A stretch of 64,000 nt of DNA from an uncultured SAR86 cluster bacterium (GTDB lineage: Bacteria; Pseudomonadota; Gammaproteobacteria; Magnimaribacterales; D2472). A program made the translations under genes and the position numbers. Within the stretch, counting starts at the first letter, position 1, and every line of letters begins with the position of its first letter. Under the pieces are notes generated by a model that saw nothing but the letters and a program-made list of their open reading frames with translations, had not been told where the DNA came from and did no database searches. Shown piece after piece: positions 1-9,768 of the stretch. The DNA is taken from assembly GCA_902601475.1 (NCBI GenBank), contig CACKNK010000001.1, positions 247,075 through 311,074 of the forward strand, in the 5' to 3' direction.

Positions 1-404
1 AAATCATAAACTGATGAAATTTTTTTTGATAATTGATCAATCAGAAAATCAGCTTTGGGTAGATAAATATGATTAATACGATCATTGTAATTATCTTCTA
101 AATAAAGCTTTGAATAATCAGATCCATCTTCATTTGAATATATTTCCTTAGCAAAATTAAGGGTGTCATCATGAATGCCATTCAAATGATCGCACTTGCG
201 ACAAAACTTATATGAAACTAAATGCTTTGTAAAATCTATAGTTTCAGGCAGTTTGGATCCACATAATTTACATTTGTCTCTAGGAGGCTGTTTGAGGTAA
301 ACCCTATTCCTATCAAGTTCTGCTTTTAGCAAAGATTCATTGCGGTTGTAAAAACTTGATTTAATGTTCCTATAAAAATTTGATGATTTAGAGTATTTTT
401 TCAT
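1..404 (-). CDS. Partial SAM-dependent methyltransferase-like protein (5' part of gene; runs off left edge)
   Basis: An open minus-strand frame begins at the ATG complementary to 402-404 and continues to the window edge, giving about 134 codons with no stop. The visible N-terminus is basic (MKKYSKSSNFYRNIKSS) and then carries two CxxC pairs, CKLCGSKL near residue 47 and CRKCDHLNG near residue 69. This zinc-ribbon-like layout is common just before the SAM-binding domain of sugar or surface-glycan methyltransferases. The methyltransferase core itself would lie outside the window, so the call rests on the ribbon and on the FkbM-type methyltransferase that precedes it in transcription 30 bases away. 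It could instead be another zinc-ribbon enzyme. Confidence 0.5.
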   Translation of the reverse strand, partial: MKKYSKSSNFYRNIKSSFYNRNESLLKAELDRNRVYLKQPPRDKCKLCGSKLPETIDFTKHLVSYKFCRKCDHLNGIHDDTLNFAKEIYSNEDGSDYSKLYLEDNYNDRINHIYLPKADFLIDQLSKKISSVYD

Positions 405-433
405 TCTTAAGATCTTGTAGTAAAAATTAGTTT

Positions 434-1225
434 TTAATTTTTTTCACGATTTGTCCAAAATATTTTCTTTAAAACGCGAAAAGGTACCTTTAAAAATTCA
501 GGAAAATATTTGAATTTTATAAATGCCTTTACCCTTGATTCAAGATAATAAAAATAGCCGTTCTTTTGCGAATATTTTTCAAAATTTCTTTGATACCTTA
601 GCTTAAGAGTGGAGGCATCTAATCCATCTTCATGAATACCAAATAATCTTAGCCAGTTAGCAATTCTTGCATTATGAGATGAACCAAACATTACATCTTC
701 AGAGAAACAAAAATTGTTTAAGCCAGATTGACGTAAACGCTTTCTTATCATTCTTTCTTTATATTCATGGCCCTGAAACTCTCTGATATCAAAAGTAACT
801 AAAAGAGAATATATATTACTGAGTAGATTGGATTTAAGGAGACTATCTATTATATAAATTTCACTTCCTTCACAATTTGTTTTCATTACAACGAAATCAT
901 TAATACCAATGTTTTCATTTAGCCATTGAGAGGCATCTCTTAATTCAATTTTTTCATATTGATCTGAGCAATTATCATTATTTGCTTCCTCAAAAATTGA
1001 TCCAGACAAAGTTCCAGGCATATATAATGGAACCCTATCATTAGAATTACTTAAGCCAAATGGACATATTTCAACTCGACTATCTTGAGAAAATTTTTTA
1101 TTAAGGATGTTTAATGCGTGGTTAGAAGGTTCAAAACAATAAACCTTATCAAATTTATATTTTGGCTTTAAAACTTCATCAAGAGTTTCTCCAAAATGAG
1201 AGCCAACATCAAGAAATATGCGCAT
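434..1225 (-). CDS. FkbM family methyltransferase
   Basis: The 263-residue protein starts with a SAM-binding segment (MRIFLDVGSHFGET, residues 1-14) and has an acidic strand end YCFEPS near residue 30, as in class I methyltransferases. The segment MKTNCEGSEIYIIDSLL near residue 113 matches the FkbM-family pattern in which an E-G-x-E follows a K-x-D/N strand. FkbM proteins typically O-methylate sugars or other small molecules; the substrate is not evident here. The C-terminal part from about residue 220 is basic and aromatic and could contact a membrane or a glycan. It is transcribed with the partial methyltransferase at the left edge, 30 bases further along, which suggests a small glycan-modifying operon. 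Start is the first ATG. Confidence 0.8.
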   Translation of the reverse strand: MRIFLDVGSHFGETLDEVLKPKYKFDKVYCFEPSNHALNILNKKFSQDSRVEICPFGLSNSNDRVPLYMPGTLSGSIFEEANNDNCSDQYEKIELRDASQWLNENIGINDFVVMKTNCEGSEIYIIDSLLKSNLLSNIYSLLVTFDIREFQGHEYKERMIRKRLRQSGLNNFCFSEDVMFGSSHNARIANWLRLFGIHEDGLDASTLKLRYQRNFEKYSQKNGYFYYLESRVKAFIKFKYFPEFLKVPFRVLKKIFWTNREKN

Positions 1226-1332
1226 AGAAAATGGTCTTAAATAAATACATAATTATATCATTAGTAATTTTTAAAATTTGAGTTAAAAACATATCCTTAA
1301 CTACTTTTTGAATAATATCTTAAAATTATAAT

Positions 1333-2304
1333 ATGTCAGTTTTAATTCTTGGGTATGGGAATAGATCTAAGAGCAATATTATTCCAGCCTTAAAAGCCCT
1401 AAACAAAAAAATCTATATCTATGGAAGAAATCCGCTAAAAACACTTGAGTTATGCAAACAGACTAATTGTATGCAAGTTAAAAGTCTTGATAGTTTACCT
1501 CAAAGCGTAGACATGATTTGTATCACAATCCCGTCAGATGTTTGTTTGGGCTATATAAATCAAATTAATAGCGATATTTGTTCAAAAAGTATTTTATATG
1601 TTGATACGCCTTTTTTTGGAAGTTTTAAAAACTTGAAACTTTTAAAACTTCAAAATAAATTTAGAAAAACCCTAGTAACTGAGGATTGGATAAGTAAGCC
1701 TTCTTTTGAAATAGTGAAAAGTCTTGCTTTGAAAAATAACCTTGGAGAATTAAAAGAGATCATTTTTAATAACTCTGGCTATTTTTATCATTCGCTCGCA
1801 ATATCTCGAAGACTTTTTAAAAGAAAAATAAGCTTTGCATATTACAAAAATGGCAATTATTACTTTAATTTTGGATTAAAGAAAATGAGTATCATTAATC
1901 CAAAAAAATATGAAGATTGCTCAACAATCTATAAATTCAAACGCGGCATAATTGCTGATAGGGCAAATCATGAAGTGAAAATTGGCAAATGTGATCACGT
2001 CCTAACTCGATCTCTAAGTGGTAAATCTTTGTCTTATGAATATTCATCAGACCTAACAAAAAATAAAAAGATCTTTAGTTTTCCACACTCATTAATTGAA
2101 AAAGATACTAACTATGAGAATATCGAAAAGTTTTTATCTCTTCAAAAGAAATTTACAGAAAATGAAATAGAATACTCTTTTGAGGAAGGTGCTTACGATA
2201 GTTTAATTTTTAATATCATTAATAAAACAAATTTTTTTATAGATATCTCTCTTAGAAATAATTCTCTCATTTATTTTATTTTAAAACTCTATGGCAAACT
2301 TTAA
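1333..2304 (+). CDS. Gfo/Idh/MocA-like NAD(P)-binding oxidoreductase
   Basis: The N-terminus MSVLILGYGNRSKSNIIPAL is a Rossmann dinucleotide-binding fold with G-x-G-x-x-x-x motif (residues 7-12), followed by the second strand IYIYGRN and a DMICITIPSD segment near residue 60, the usual layout of Gfo/Idh/MocA proteins. The familiar E-K-P motif is absent; a D-T-P sits at the corresponding place (YVDTPFFG near residue 95). The C-terminal two thirds is divergent, so the substrate cannot be named. The gene overlaps the next one, a GMC-like flavoprotein, by 14 bases, so the two are probably translated together and may act on successive steps of one sugar or polyol. Family placement is good, function is open. 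Confidence 0.65.
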   Translation: MSVLILGYGNRSKSNIIPALKALNKKIYIYGRNPLKTLELCKQTNCMQVKSLDSLPQSVDMICITIPSDVCLGYINQINSDICSKSILYVDTPFFGSFKNLKLLKLQNKFRKTLVTEDWISKPSFEIVKSLALKNNLGELKEIIFNNSGYFYHSLAISRRLFKRKISFAYYKNGNYYFNFGLKKMSIINPKKYEDCSTIYKFKRGIIADRANHEVKIGKCDHVLTRSLSGKSLSYEYSSDLTKNKKIFSFPHSLIEKDTNYENIEKFLSLQKKFTENEIEYSFEEGAYDSLIFNIINKTNFFIDISLRNNSLIYFILKLYGKL

Positions 2305-3760
2305 TACATTCAAAAGCAAGCTAGACTTTGAAGAATTTTTTACTAAAAATAAATCAGAAAGCTTTATAGCGATCATTGGGTCTGGATTTGCATCCTTGTC
2401 ATTAGTTAAAAATCTAAACACAAAGAAGATAATTGTCTTTGAAAAAGGTGAAAGGTTTAATGATCAATCCCTTCGTGGGCTAAAAATAGAAAATCTTGGT
2501 AATTATCAACTAAAAGAAAATTCAATAGAAGAGTCTATTGGCGGATCATCAAACACATGGAGTGGAAGATTATCTGAGATGAATAAAGGAGAATTTTGTA
2601 GCACTAATAATATTTGCATAAATATTTTTAATGAACTTATTAAAACTTTTTACAAAAAATCATGGAGATTTTTTGGATTTAAAAATTTTAAACAGATTGA
2701 AAGAGGCAAAAATGGTTATACAGAAAGAATTTTGCCGAAGCAATACAGCCCAATGAGAATAATTGAGTCCTTGAAAAGACTTAATATTAAATTAATTTAT
2801 AAAGCCAATGTCATAAATGTTGGTGAAGATTATTATGGAACGTTTATGAATGTAGTTTTTAATGATTTATTTGAAAAAAAAATATACTTTAAAAAAGTTG
2901 TTCTTGCCAATGGAGGCATTAATTCATCGTTATTGCTAAAAAAATCATATCAAGATGGTTGCTTGAAGCCCAATAAATCTGAGCTCATTTCAAGTCATTA
3001 TATGAATCATCCAAAAATTATTTTTGAGAGGTTTTTTTCTAATCTTCCAAAAGAATCACCATTCTTTCTAAAAAAAAAATATGACTTAAACTTTTATGGT
3101 TATAGCCTATCAAAAAGTATTAAAGAGGAAAGTTTTTTAAAAAATACTTATTTCACATTTCATCCAATTGCAATTGGTCAAAATACAATTGAATATGAGT
3201 GTGCAGATGAAATCATTCGCAACAAAAAGAAATGTTTTAAAATAATATTAGACTACATTAAAGAAAATAATTTTAACTTTTTTTCTATTTTAAAAATTTT
3301 TTATTTTTTGGGATGTAAGTTAAGAATTTTTAATATTCGAATTAAAAATTATGACTTAGAATATTTTTGTGAAATGCTCCCAAATAAAAGAAATAAAATA
3401 TATGCTCACCAAAACTCTATCAAGAGTGAAATAAATCTCTCAGAGGATGATTTCATAACTCTTGAGATCCTTCATCAAAAACTTGTTTCTGAATTTCCTT
3501 TAAATGTAAGAAGTAAATATAAAGATATAAATTTTAGAGATAAAAAATTTATTGATTCAAGTCATCATTTAGGCGGCATACCTTTGAGGGATGAACAAAA
3601 AAAGACTGTTATAAACGCTGACTTAAAAATTGTTGACTCAAAAAATATTTATGTTTGCAGTTCATCAGTATTTCAGAGTTCAGGCAGCTCAAATCCAACT
3701 CTTACGATTGTTGCTCTAGGTATAAGGCTAGCTGAACATCTGAATAATCTAAAAAAATAA
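2291..3760 (+). CDS. GMC-type FAD-dependent oxidoreductase
   Basis: The protein has an FAD-binding motif near the N-terminus (FIAIIGSGFASLSLV, residues 25-39, then IIVFEKG about 10 residues on), a GGSSNTWSGRL segment near residue 84 typical of GMC flavoproteins where substrate and flavin contact occurs, and a C-terminal GMC domain with SSHHLGG near residue 418 and SSSVFQSSGSSNPTLTIVA near residue 459. The conserved His of SSHHLGG and Asn of SNPT occupy the places of the GMC catalytic pair. GMC enzymes oxidise alcohols or sugars. There is no signal peptide, so it acts in the cytoplasm. It overlaps the preceding Gfo/Idh-like gene by 14 bases, an arrangement that suggests joint action on one substrate. 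Confidence 0.78.
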   Translation: MANFNTFKSKLDFEEFFTKNKSESFIAIIGSGFASLSLVKNLNTKKIIVFEKGERFNDQSLRGLKIENLGNYQLKENSIEESIGGSSNTWSGRLSEMNKGEFCSTNNICINIFNELIKTFYKKSWRFFGFKNFKQIERGKNGYTERILPKQYSPMRIIESLKRLNIKLIYKANVINVGEDYYGTFMNVVFNDLFEKKIYFKKVVLANGGINSSLLLKKSYQDGCLKPNKSELISSHYMNHPKIIFERFFSNLPKESPFFLKKKYDLNFYGYSLSKSIKEESFLKNTYFTFHPIAIGQNTIEYECADEIIRNKKKCFKIILDYIKENNFNFFSILKIFYFLGCKLRIFNIRIKNYDLEYFCEMLPNKRNKIYAHQNSIKSEINLSEDDFITLEILHQKLVSEFPLNVRSKYKDINFRDKKFIDSSHHLGGIPLRDEQKKTVINADLKIVDSKNIYVCSSSVFQSSGSSNPTLTIVALGIRLAEHLNNLKK

Positions 3761-3777
3761 TTTTACCTATTATCTTC

Positions 3778-5358
3778 CTACTCCCACTCAATAGTGGCAG
3801 GTGGCTTACCTGAAATATCATAAACCACCCTGCTTACTCCCTCTAACTCATTTACGATTCTATTAGATACCTTGCCCAAAAAGTCATATGGGAGCTTTGA
3901 CCATTCAGCAGTCATAAAATCAATTGTTTTAACAGCTCTTAAAGCTATGACATCTGCGTAACGCCTTTCATCTCCAACAACACCTACAGATTTCACAGGA
4001 AGGTATACACAAAATGCTTGGCTGACCTCATCATAAAAGCCTTCTTTTTTTAGCTCCTCAATAAATATTGCATCAGCTTCTTGAAGTATGTAAATGTTTT
4101 CTTGATTTATCTCACCCAATATTCTGACTCCAAGCCCTGGACCAGGAAATGGATGTCTTTTAAGTATTTCATCTGGTAAGTTCAATAAAGCACCCATTTT
4201 TCTAACCTCATCTTTAAATAAATCTCTTATTGGCTCTACAAGGTTCATTTTCATTTCATCTGGTAAACCGCCAACATTATGATGAGATTTTATAATTCTT
4301 GCTTCTTTTGATTCAGACTCAGATGACTCAATAACATCTGGATAAATTGTTCCCTGAGCTAAAAAATTAATTTCACTAGAAGAATGCAAATTAACTGATT
4401 CATTATCAAATACATCTATAAATGTTCTGCCAATAACTTTTCTTTTTTGTTCTGGATCAGTTATCCCTTTTAAATGCCTATAAAATGTTTTCTTTGCATC
4501 GACAACTTCAAGATTTAGATCAATCTTATTTTTAAAAAGGTCTATCACCTCCTTAACTTCATTTTTTCTTAAGAGGCCATTATCTACAAACATACAGATT
4601 AAATTTTTGCCAATCGCCCTATCGAGCAGCATAGCAGTCACAGATGAATCAACTCCACCAGATAGACCTAATAGAACTTTTTTATCTCCAACTTGGGCTT
4701 TAATTTCCTGTATTCTTTGTTCAATTAAATCGTCTAATTTCCATGTCTTTTGTGATTTACATATTTCTACTGTGAAGTTTTCTATAATTTTTTGACCCTT
4801 ATTCGTATGCGTTACCTCTGGATGAAATTGAAGTGCATAATAAGGCTTGTCTTTATGCTCCATAGCCGCAATAGGCGCAGATTCAGTTGAAGCGCTTAAG
4901 ATAAAACCGTCAGGTAAGATTGAAACATGATCTCCGTGACTCATCCAAACATCAAGATTATCAGCATCTAGATCATTGAAGATTTTTGATGAATGCTCAA
5001 TCTTTAATTCTGCGTAACCAAACTCCTTCTTAGAGGAAGTTCGAACACTTCCTCCATTTTGCTCAGCAAGAGTTTGCATCCCATAGCAAATACCAAGAAT
5101 CGGAATATCTAAGTTAAAAATAATTTCTGGAATCCTAGGAGTATTTTCTTGGGTAACAGATTCTGGTCCTCCAGAAAGAATAACGCCTTTAGGTCTTAAT
5201 GAGGATATTTTCTCTGGAGCAATATCCCATGGATATATTTCTGAATATACTCCTAACTCTCGTACTCTCCGAGCGATTAATTGAGTATATTGAGATCCAA
5301 AATCAAGAACCAAAATAGTATCAAGATCTTCCTTGGATAGAGAACCCTTAATGCTCAT
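3778..5358 (-). CDS. guaA: GMP synthase (glutamine-hydrolysing)
   Basis: The enzyme converts XMP to GMP using ATP and glutamine. The class I glutamine amidotransferase domain is intact with Cys91 in GICYGMQ and the His179/Glu181 pair in FHPEV. The ATP pyrophosphatase domain has the P-loop LSGGVDSS at about residues 232-239, and the C-terminal dimerisation domain ends in KPPATIEWE. At 526 residues the length is normal for the family. The start is an ATG whose first bases overlap the stop of the upstream phosphoribosyltransferase gene as ATGA, so the two are translationally coupled. It ends 17 bases from the convergent GMC oxidoreductase. guaB lies about 4.4 kb away rather than in a guaBA operon. 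Confidence 0.97.
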   Translation of the reverse strand: MSIKGSLSKEDLDTILVLDFGSQYTQLIARRVRELGVYSEIYPWDIAPEKISSLRPKGVILSGGPESVTQENTPRIPEIIFNLDIPILGICYGMQTLAEQNGGSVRTSSKKEFGYAELKIEHSSKIFNDLDADNLDVWMSHGDHVSILPDGFILSASTESAPIAAMEHKDKPYYALQFHPEVTHTNKGQKIIENFTVEICKSQKTWKLDDLIEQRIQEIKAQVGDKKVLLGLSGGVDSSVTAMLLDRAIGKNLICMFVDNGLLRKNEVKEVIDLFKNKIDLNLEVVDAKKTFYRHLKGITDPEQKRKVIGRTFIDVFDNESVNLHSSSEINFLAQGTIYPDVIESSESESKEARIIKSHHNVGGLPDEMKMNLVEPIRDLFKDEVRKMGALLNLPDEILKRHPFPGPGLGVRILGEINQENIYILQEADAIFIEELKKEGFYDEVSQAFCVYLPVKSVGVVGDERRYADVIALRAVKTIDFMTAEWSKLPYDFLGKVSNRIVNELEGVSRVVYDISGKPPATIEWE

Positions 5359-5921
5359 TTAATGAGTGGTGATATTTGATCAATTAGTTTTGAGACCTCA
5401 GGCTTATTATCATTAATTTCCTGCATTGACAGTCCTTCAAGTTCATGTGGGAATACTAACCATTTATCAGTTTCATGTAGGTAGTAATCTGGTTTTCTTT
5501 TAGTTTTATTTTTTGTTGGCTTGAAATACGGTGTAGCAACTCTTATTTCAGGTGTGTTTTTTTTACAAGCGAATTTAAGGTCAGAAATAATCTTTTCAAT
5601 AGAGATGCCAGTGTCGTGGACATCATCAACTATAAGGAGTGAGTCTTCAGACTCCACTTGCTTAATGATGTAGTTAAGTCCATAGACTTGAACTTCGCTA
5701 TCTCTTTGATTTATAGCCTTATAGTGGGAAGTTCTAATGGCAATGTGATCTGAGGGTACGCCAAGTACACTAAAAAGTTCTTGAACGGCTATTCCAATAG
5801 GAGCACCGCCCCTCCAAACACCAATAATATAATTCGGCCTGTAACCGTCCTCAAAAACTTTCAAAGCAAGGTCGAACGAGTCCTGAATAAGATCTTCGGC
5901 TCTAATGAAATGCTTTTCCAT
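5355..5921 (-). CDS. Purine phosphoribosyltransferase (hypoxanthine-type, probable)
   Basis: This 188-residue protein has the type I phosphoribosyltransferase fold signature: a first loop [15 protein letters not shown] near residue 31 and the PRPP-binding motif [13 protein letters not shown] near residue 95. Such enzymes attach ribose-5-phosphate from PRPP to a base. Overlap with guaA by four bases and the nearby purine permease and guaB support a purine substrate, most likely hypoxanthine, guanine or xanthine, for salvage into GMP. The base specificity cannot be read from the sequence with confidence. Start is the ATG at the complement of 5919-5921. Confidence 0.8.
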   Translation of the reverse strand: MEKHFIRAEDLIQDSFDLALKVFEDGYRPNYIIGVWRGGAPIGIAVQELFSVLGVPSDHIAIRTSHYKAINQRDSEVQVYGLNYIIKQVESEDSLLIVDDVHDTGISIEKIISDLKFACKKNTPEIRVATPYFKPTKNKTKRKPDYYLHETDKWLVFPHELEGLSMQEINDNKPEVSKLIDQISPLIK

Positions 5922-5974
5922 GGGTAATTATATATTGATAACCATGAAATTTAAGAGCAGAGCTGAATAACTTT

Positions 5975-8275
5975 TTAGTAATTCATGCTCAATCTAAGCA
6001 TATATTGTCTTGGTGGAATTAATTCTAAACCTGTAGCTGCAACTCCAAACACGTCTGTCATACTGGAATTAACTCCATCTTCATCAGTTGCATTCAGGAT
6101 CATAAAATCTAATCCCCATTTATCACCAACAAAATCAAGGCTCGCAGTTAAGTTCAAAATATCATAAGCATCAATAGCATCAACTATCGGATTGTTATTC
6201 ACCCGTTGCTGGAATTCGCCTCTTTCAACATATTGAAGTATTCCAGTAAACATTGTTCCAGAAGATAATACAGTCTCATATGTCATTGTTATGTCAGCTG
6301 TAAATTCAGGAGTTTTAGCTAATTCATTACCTTTAATATTTTTTCTTAGGCCATATCTCAAATCTTCTTCACCAAAGAAATACTGGTATGCATCAACATT
6401 ATCTAGTGCTTCATAATCAGAGGATACCTCTGAATCAAGAAATGCTAGATTCATGTCTAAAGTTAGCGAATCAGAAATTAAGCCAGTAAATTCAATCTCT
6501 AAACCTGACATTTCTGATTCTGGAATGTTGGCAACTCCACCACGGTATGGATCAGGATCTGTCGCTTGGAATTGAAGATTTTCATAATCATATGAAAAGA
6601 TTGCAATATTTGCTCTTGCCCTACCATCATATAAATCTGTTTTAAGACCAAATTCCATAGACTCTACTGTTTCAGCAGCAAAATTTGGGAAAACCATTGG
6701 GGGCGCATTATCATCAGCAAAGCCATATGTAAGATTTGTTCCTCCTGGTTTAAAGCCAGCCGAGAAAGCAAGATATGCCAAAGTATCATCATCAAGATCA
6801 AATTCAGCAGCAATTTTTCCAGTTGTCTTATCAGAACTTCCACTTAAGTTGTCACATACAGTTGTGAAGAAATTTTTAACACAACTTTCGACCTCATCAT
6901 CAGAATAACGAAGCCCACTAAGAATACGAAATTCGTCAGAAACGCTGTAGGTGGTTTCTCCATAAACTGAGAATGACTCTCTTTTTGGAAAAGCATCACT
7001 TACAAAATCAAATTCAAAGAAAAACCAGGGATCCGGACCACCAACTGTAAAACAGTAATCATTTCTTGCAAAAGGCTCACCACAAACATATTGTAATTCT
7101 CCGTCTAAATCATTATCTCTATATCCTCGAATATGATTTTCAATCTCATGATCCATGTAGAAAGCACCAATAGTCCAATCAAGCTTCCCACCCACTGCTG
7201 GCTCATTAGAAACTAAATTAATTTCAAAAGTTGTTGTGTCAACTAAAGAGGTTTCAGGGCGAAACTCAGCTCTCTGATAAGTTGCTCCGTCTCCTAGTCC
7301 AGGAATTGCTAAAACGGGATCACCGAAATTGTGACGATCATTATCTCTGGTTACTGAAATATCATCCTCTTGCATGCTCGCCATAATTTTTAAATTTGCA
7401 TAACCAAGATCAGATTCATAAATTGCAGCAAAGATCTTTGAAGTTAGCTCATGATTTGAGATAGAGTCTTGAGATAAGTCCCTTGGGTCTGGTGATGGAT
7501 CATCAATACCTTTCATCGCAGAACCATTTCTATCAACTTCAAAAAACTGACCAAAAAATCTTAATGAAGAACTATTTCCAAATTCTGTAAGGAAATCCGC
7601 ACGAAGGCTCAAGTTACTATCATCATCTAGATCTTGTCCAGTTACTAAATTTTCACTAAAACCATCTCTTTCTGAAGTAGAAATTGAAAATCTGGCAGCA
7701 GTTGAACTACCTAATACGATATTATTAGATGAGCGAAATCTTGTTAGGCCATAATTTCCAAAAGTAATATCAGATTTCCCTAAATATCCTTCCATAGATG
7801 GTTTTTTACTGATTACATTTATCACACCCCCAGTAGAATTCTGTCCGAAAAGTGTTCCTTGAGGGCCTCTTAAAACCTCAATTCTTTCTACATCAATAAA
7901 ATCAGTTTGTAATGAAAAGGGAGAAGCTATAAAAATACCATCCATATGGAAAGCAACTGAAGGAGCTGCTATCGCATTTTGATTGGTTTCATTTCCAACA
8001 CCTCTTATAGAAATTACCGTCTTATAGCCTTCATTCTTTGCAACAGTTACTCCTGGAACAATTGCACTTAGATCTACAAAAGAGGTAATGTTTTTATTTT
8101 CTATATCCTCATCACTTATTGCCGTCACCGCTTGTGATATATCTTGCAAGCTTTCACTTCTCTTTTCGGCAGTTACAAATACTTCTTCTATAAAGCTATC
8201 TTGTGCACTAAGACCAATACAACCAAATAGAAGTGCGAAAAACTTAATACTTTTAAGATGACTTGTTGATTTCAT
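5975..8275 (-). CDS. TonB-dependent outer membrane receptor
   Basis: The 766-residue protein starts with a signal peptide (positively charged, then FFALLFGCIGLSAQ), followed by a TonB-box-like EEVFVTAEKR and a plug domain with SIRGVGNE and VLRGPQGTLFGQNSTGGVIN. The rest alternates aromatic and polar residues as expected of a 22-strand barrel and ends with an aromatic residue (MLRLSMNY), the outer membrane signature. It would import a ligand over the outer membrane with energy from TonB-ExbBD, which are not in this window. Its neighbours are a phosphoribosyltransferase and guaA downstream and a purine permease divergently upstream, so a purine or nucleoside ligand is plausible but unproved. 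A long barrel of this type is also typical of receptors for large organic molecules. Confidence 0.92.
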   Translation of the reverse strand: MKSTSHLKSIKFFALLFGCIGLSAQDSFIEEVFVTAEKRSESLQDISQAVTAISDEDIENKNITSFVDLSAIVPGVTVAKNEGYKTVISIRGVGNETNQNAIAAPSVAFHMDGIFIASPFSLQTDFIDVERIEVLRGPQGTLFGQNSTGGVINVISKKPSMEGYLGKSDITFGNYGLTRFRSSNNIVLGSSTAARFSISTSERDGFSENLVTGQDLDDDSNLSLRADFLTEFGNSSSLRFFGQFFEVDRNGSAMKGIDDPSPDPRDLSQDSISNHELTSKIFAAIYESDLGYANLKIMASMQEDDISVTRDNDRHNFGDPVLAIPGLGDGATYQRAEFRPETSLVDTTTFEINLVSNEPAVGGKLDWTIGAFYMDHEIENHIRGYRDNDLDGELQYVCGEPFARNDYCFTVGGPDPWFFFEFDFVSDAFPKRESFSVYGETTYSVSDEFRILSGLRYSDDEVESCVKNFFTTVCDNLSGSSDKTTGKIAAEFDLDDDTLAYLAFSAGFKPGGTNLTYGFADDNAPPMVFPNFAAETVESMEFGLKTDLYDGRARANIAIFSYDYENLQFQATDPDPYRGGVANIPESEMSGLEIEFTGLISDSLTLDMNLAFLDSEVSSDYEALDNVDAYQYFFGEEDLRYGLRKNIKGNELAKTPEFTADITMTYETVLSSGTMFTGILQYVERGEFQQRVNNNPIVDAIDAYDILNLTASLDFVGDKWGLDFMILNATDEDGVNSSMTDVFGVAATGLELIPPRQYMLRLSMNY

Positions 8276-8477
8276 AATTTTTTAATCCCTTATTAAAGAA
8301 AATGCTCTTATATAATATTTATGCAATATTAATGCCATTTTTTGTTAGATAATTTTTAAAATCTGGAACCTTGAAAAGTATGAGAGATTTACTTTTGGTT
8401 GTTAAATGCATTTAAAAGCTATAACAAAAATATAGTATAAGTTGTAAACTTAATTTTTAAATACCTTTAGAGAAAAA

Positions 8478-9767
8478 ATGCTCGAAAAAATCTTCAAATT
8501 AAAAAATTTTAATACTGATTTTAAAAGTGAGGTTCTTGCAGGCATCACTACTTTCATAACTATGGCATACATTATCTTCGTAAATCCACAAATGATGGCT
8601 GCAAGCGGCATGGATATTGGTGCTAGTTTCGTTGGAACATGTATTGCTGCTTCTATTGCGTGTATCGCAATGGGAGTATATGCAAATTGGCCTGTTGGTT
8701 TAGCGCCCGGCATGGGTTTAAATGCATTTTTTACCTACACAGTAGTCGGTGAGATGGGTTACTCATGGGAAGTGGCTTTAGGTGCAGTATTTCTAGCTGG
8801 AATTCTGTTTTTTATAATGAGTGTAACGCCTCTCAGGCAATGGATGCTAGAGAGTATTCCTTTCAATTTACGAATTGCAATGGGTGCTGGTGTTGGTTTA
8901 TTCATTGGAATTATTGGTCTTAAAAGTGGTGGAATAATTACTTCAAATGAAGCTACCCTCCTCAGCATGGGTGACCTTACAAACCCGGAGACAATTTTAG
9001 CAATGTTTAGTTTTTTAGTAATTGCTGTGCTTTCGATCCGTAAAATACCTGGTGCCATTGTCATAGGAATATTTTTAGTTACTTCCATAGCTTTGGCTTT
9101 AAATCTTATTAAATTTAATGGGATCGTTTCATCGCCCCCCTCCTTAATGCCAGTTTTGTTAAAACTTGATATTTCTCAAGCCTTTGATTTAGCCATGATC
9201 AGCATCATTATGTCCTTTCTCTTTGTTAACTTATTCGATACAGCTGGAACCCTTGTCGGAGTAGCTAATCAGGCTAAACTCATAAACGCTAATGGTGATA
9301 TTGATAATTTAGATAGAGCACTGAAAGCTGATAGTAGTTCAAGTGCTGTTGGTTCTTTATTTGGATGCTCTCCTGTGACTAGTTACGTTGAAAGCTCTGC
9401 TGGAATAGAGGCTGGCGGAAGAACTGGTTTAACTGCAGTCACAGTTGGAATGTTGTTTCTTTTGGCAATATTTTTTGCTCCACTAGCTTCGATGATTCCT
9501 ACTTATGCAACATCTGGTGCATTGATTTACGTAGCGATCTTGATGCTGAGCAGCATGGAAAAACTGAATTGGTCTGATTTAAGCGACCTGCTACCGGCTC
9601 TAGTAATAGTTGTGATGATGCCATTAACCTTTTCGATCGCTAATGGAATAGCACTTGGATTTTTATCTTATGTGATAATAAAAATTTTTTCAGGACAACT
9701 TAAAGCTATTTCCTCAGGAGCATGGTTTCTTACAATAATCTTTTTGTCAAAATTTATTTTTTTATAA
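8478..9767 (+). CDS. NCS2/AzgA-family purine (adenine/guanine/hypoxanthine) permease
   Basis: The 429-residue, very hydrophobic protein has many membrane helices and AzgA-type motifs: ITTFITMAYIIFVNP near residue 24, the GLAPGMGLNAFF segment near residue 74 and NLFDTAGTLVGVANQ near residue 251 that carries the acidic residue involved in proton coupling. AzgA/PbuG proteins take up hypoxanthine, guanine or adenine with protons. The position next to guaB, guaA and a phosphoribosyltransferase fits purine salvage. The gene is divergent from the TonB-dependent receptor across 202 bases and convergent with guaB with one base between their stop codons. Confidence 0.9.
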   Translation: MLEKIFKLKNFNTDFKSEVLAGITTFITMAYIIFVNPQMMAASGMDIGASFVGTCIAASIACIAMGVYANWPVGLAPGMGLNAFFTYTVVGEMGYSWEVALGAVFLAGILFFIMSVTPLRQWMLESIPFNLRIAMGAGVGLFIGIIGLKSGGIITSNEATLLSMGDLTNPETILAMFSFLVIAVLSIRKIPGAIVIGIFLVTSIALALNLIKFNGIVSSPPSLMPVLLKLDISQAFDLAMISIIMSFLFVNLFDTAGTLVGVANQAKLINANGDIDNLDRALKADSSSSAVGSLFGCSPVTSYVESSAGIEAGGRTGLTAVTVGMLFLLAIFFAPLASMIPTYATSGALIYVAILMLSSMEKLNWSDLSDLLPALVIVVMMPLTFSIANGIALGFLSYVIIKIFSGQLKAISSGAWFLTIIFLSKFIFL

Positions 9768-9768
9768 G

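Noticed and set aside
8276..8477. Purine riboswitch upstream of the permease gene
   Set aside because: The divergent 202-base region is A+T-rich and shows no recognisable conserved purine aptamer core or paired stems. No call was made.
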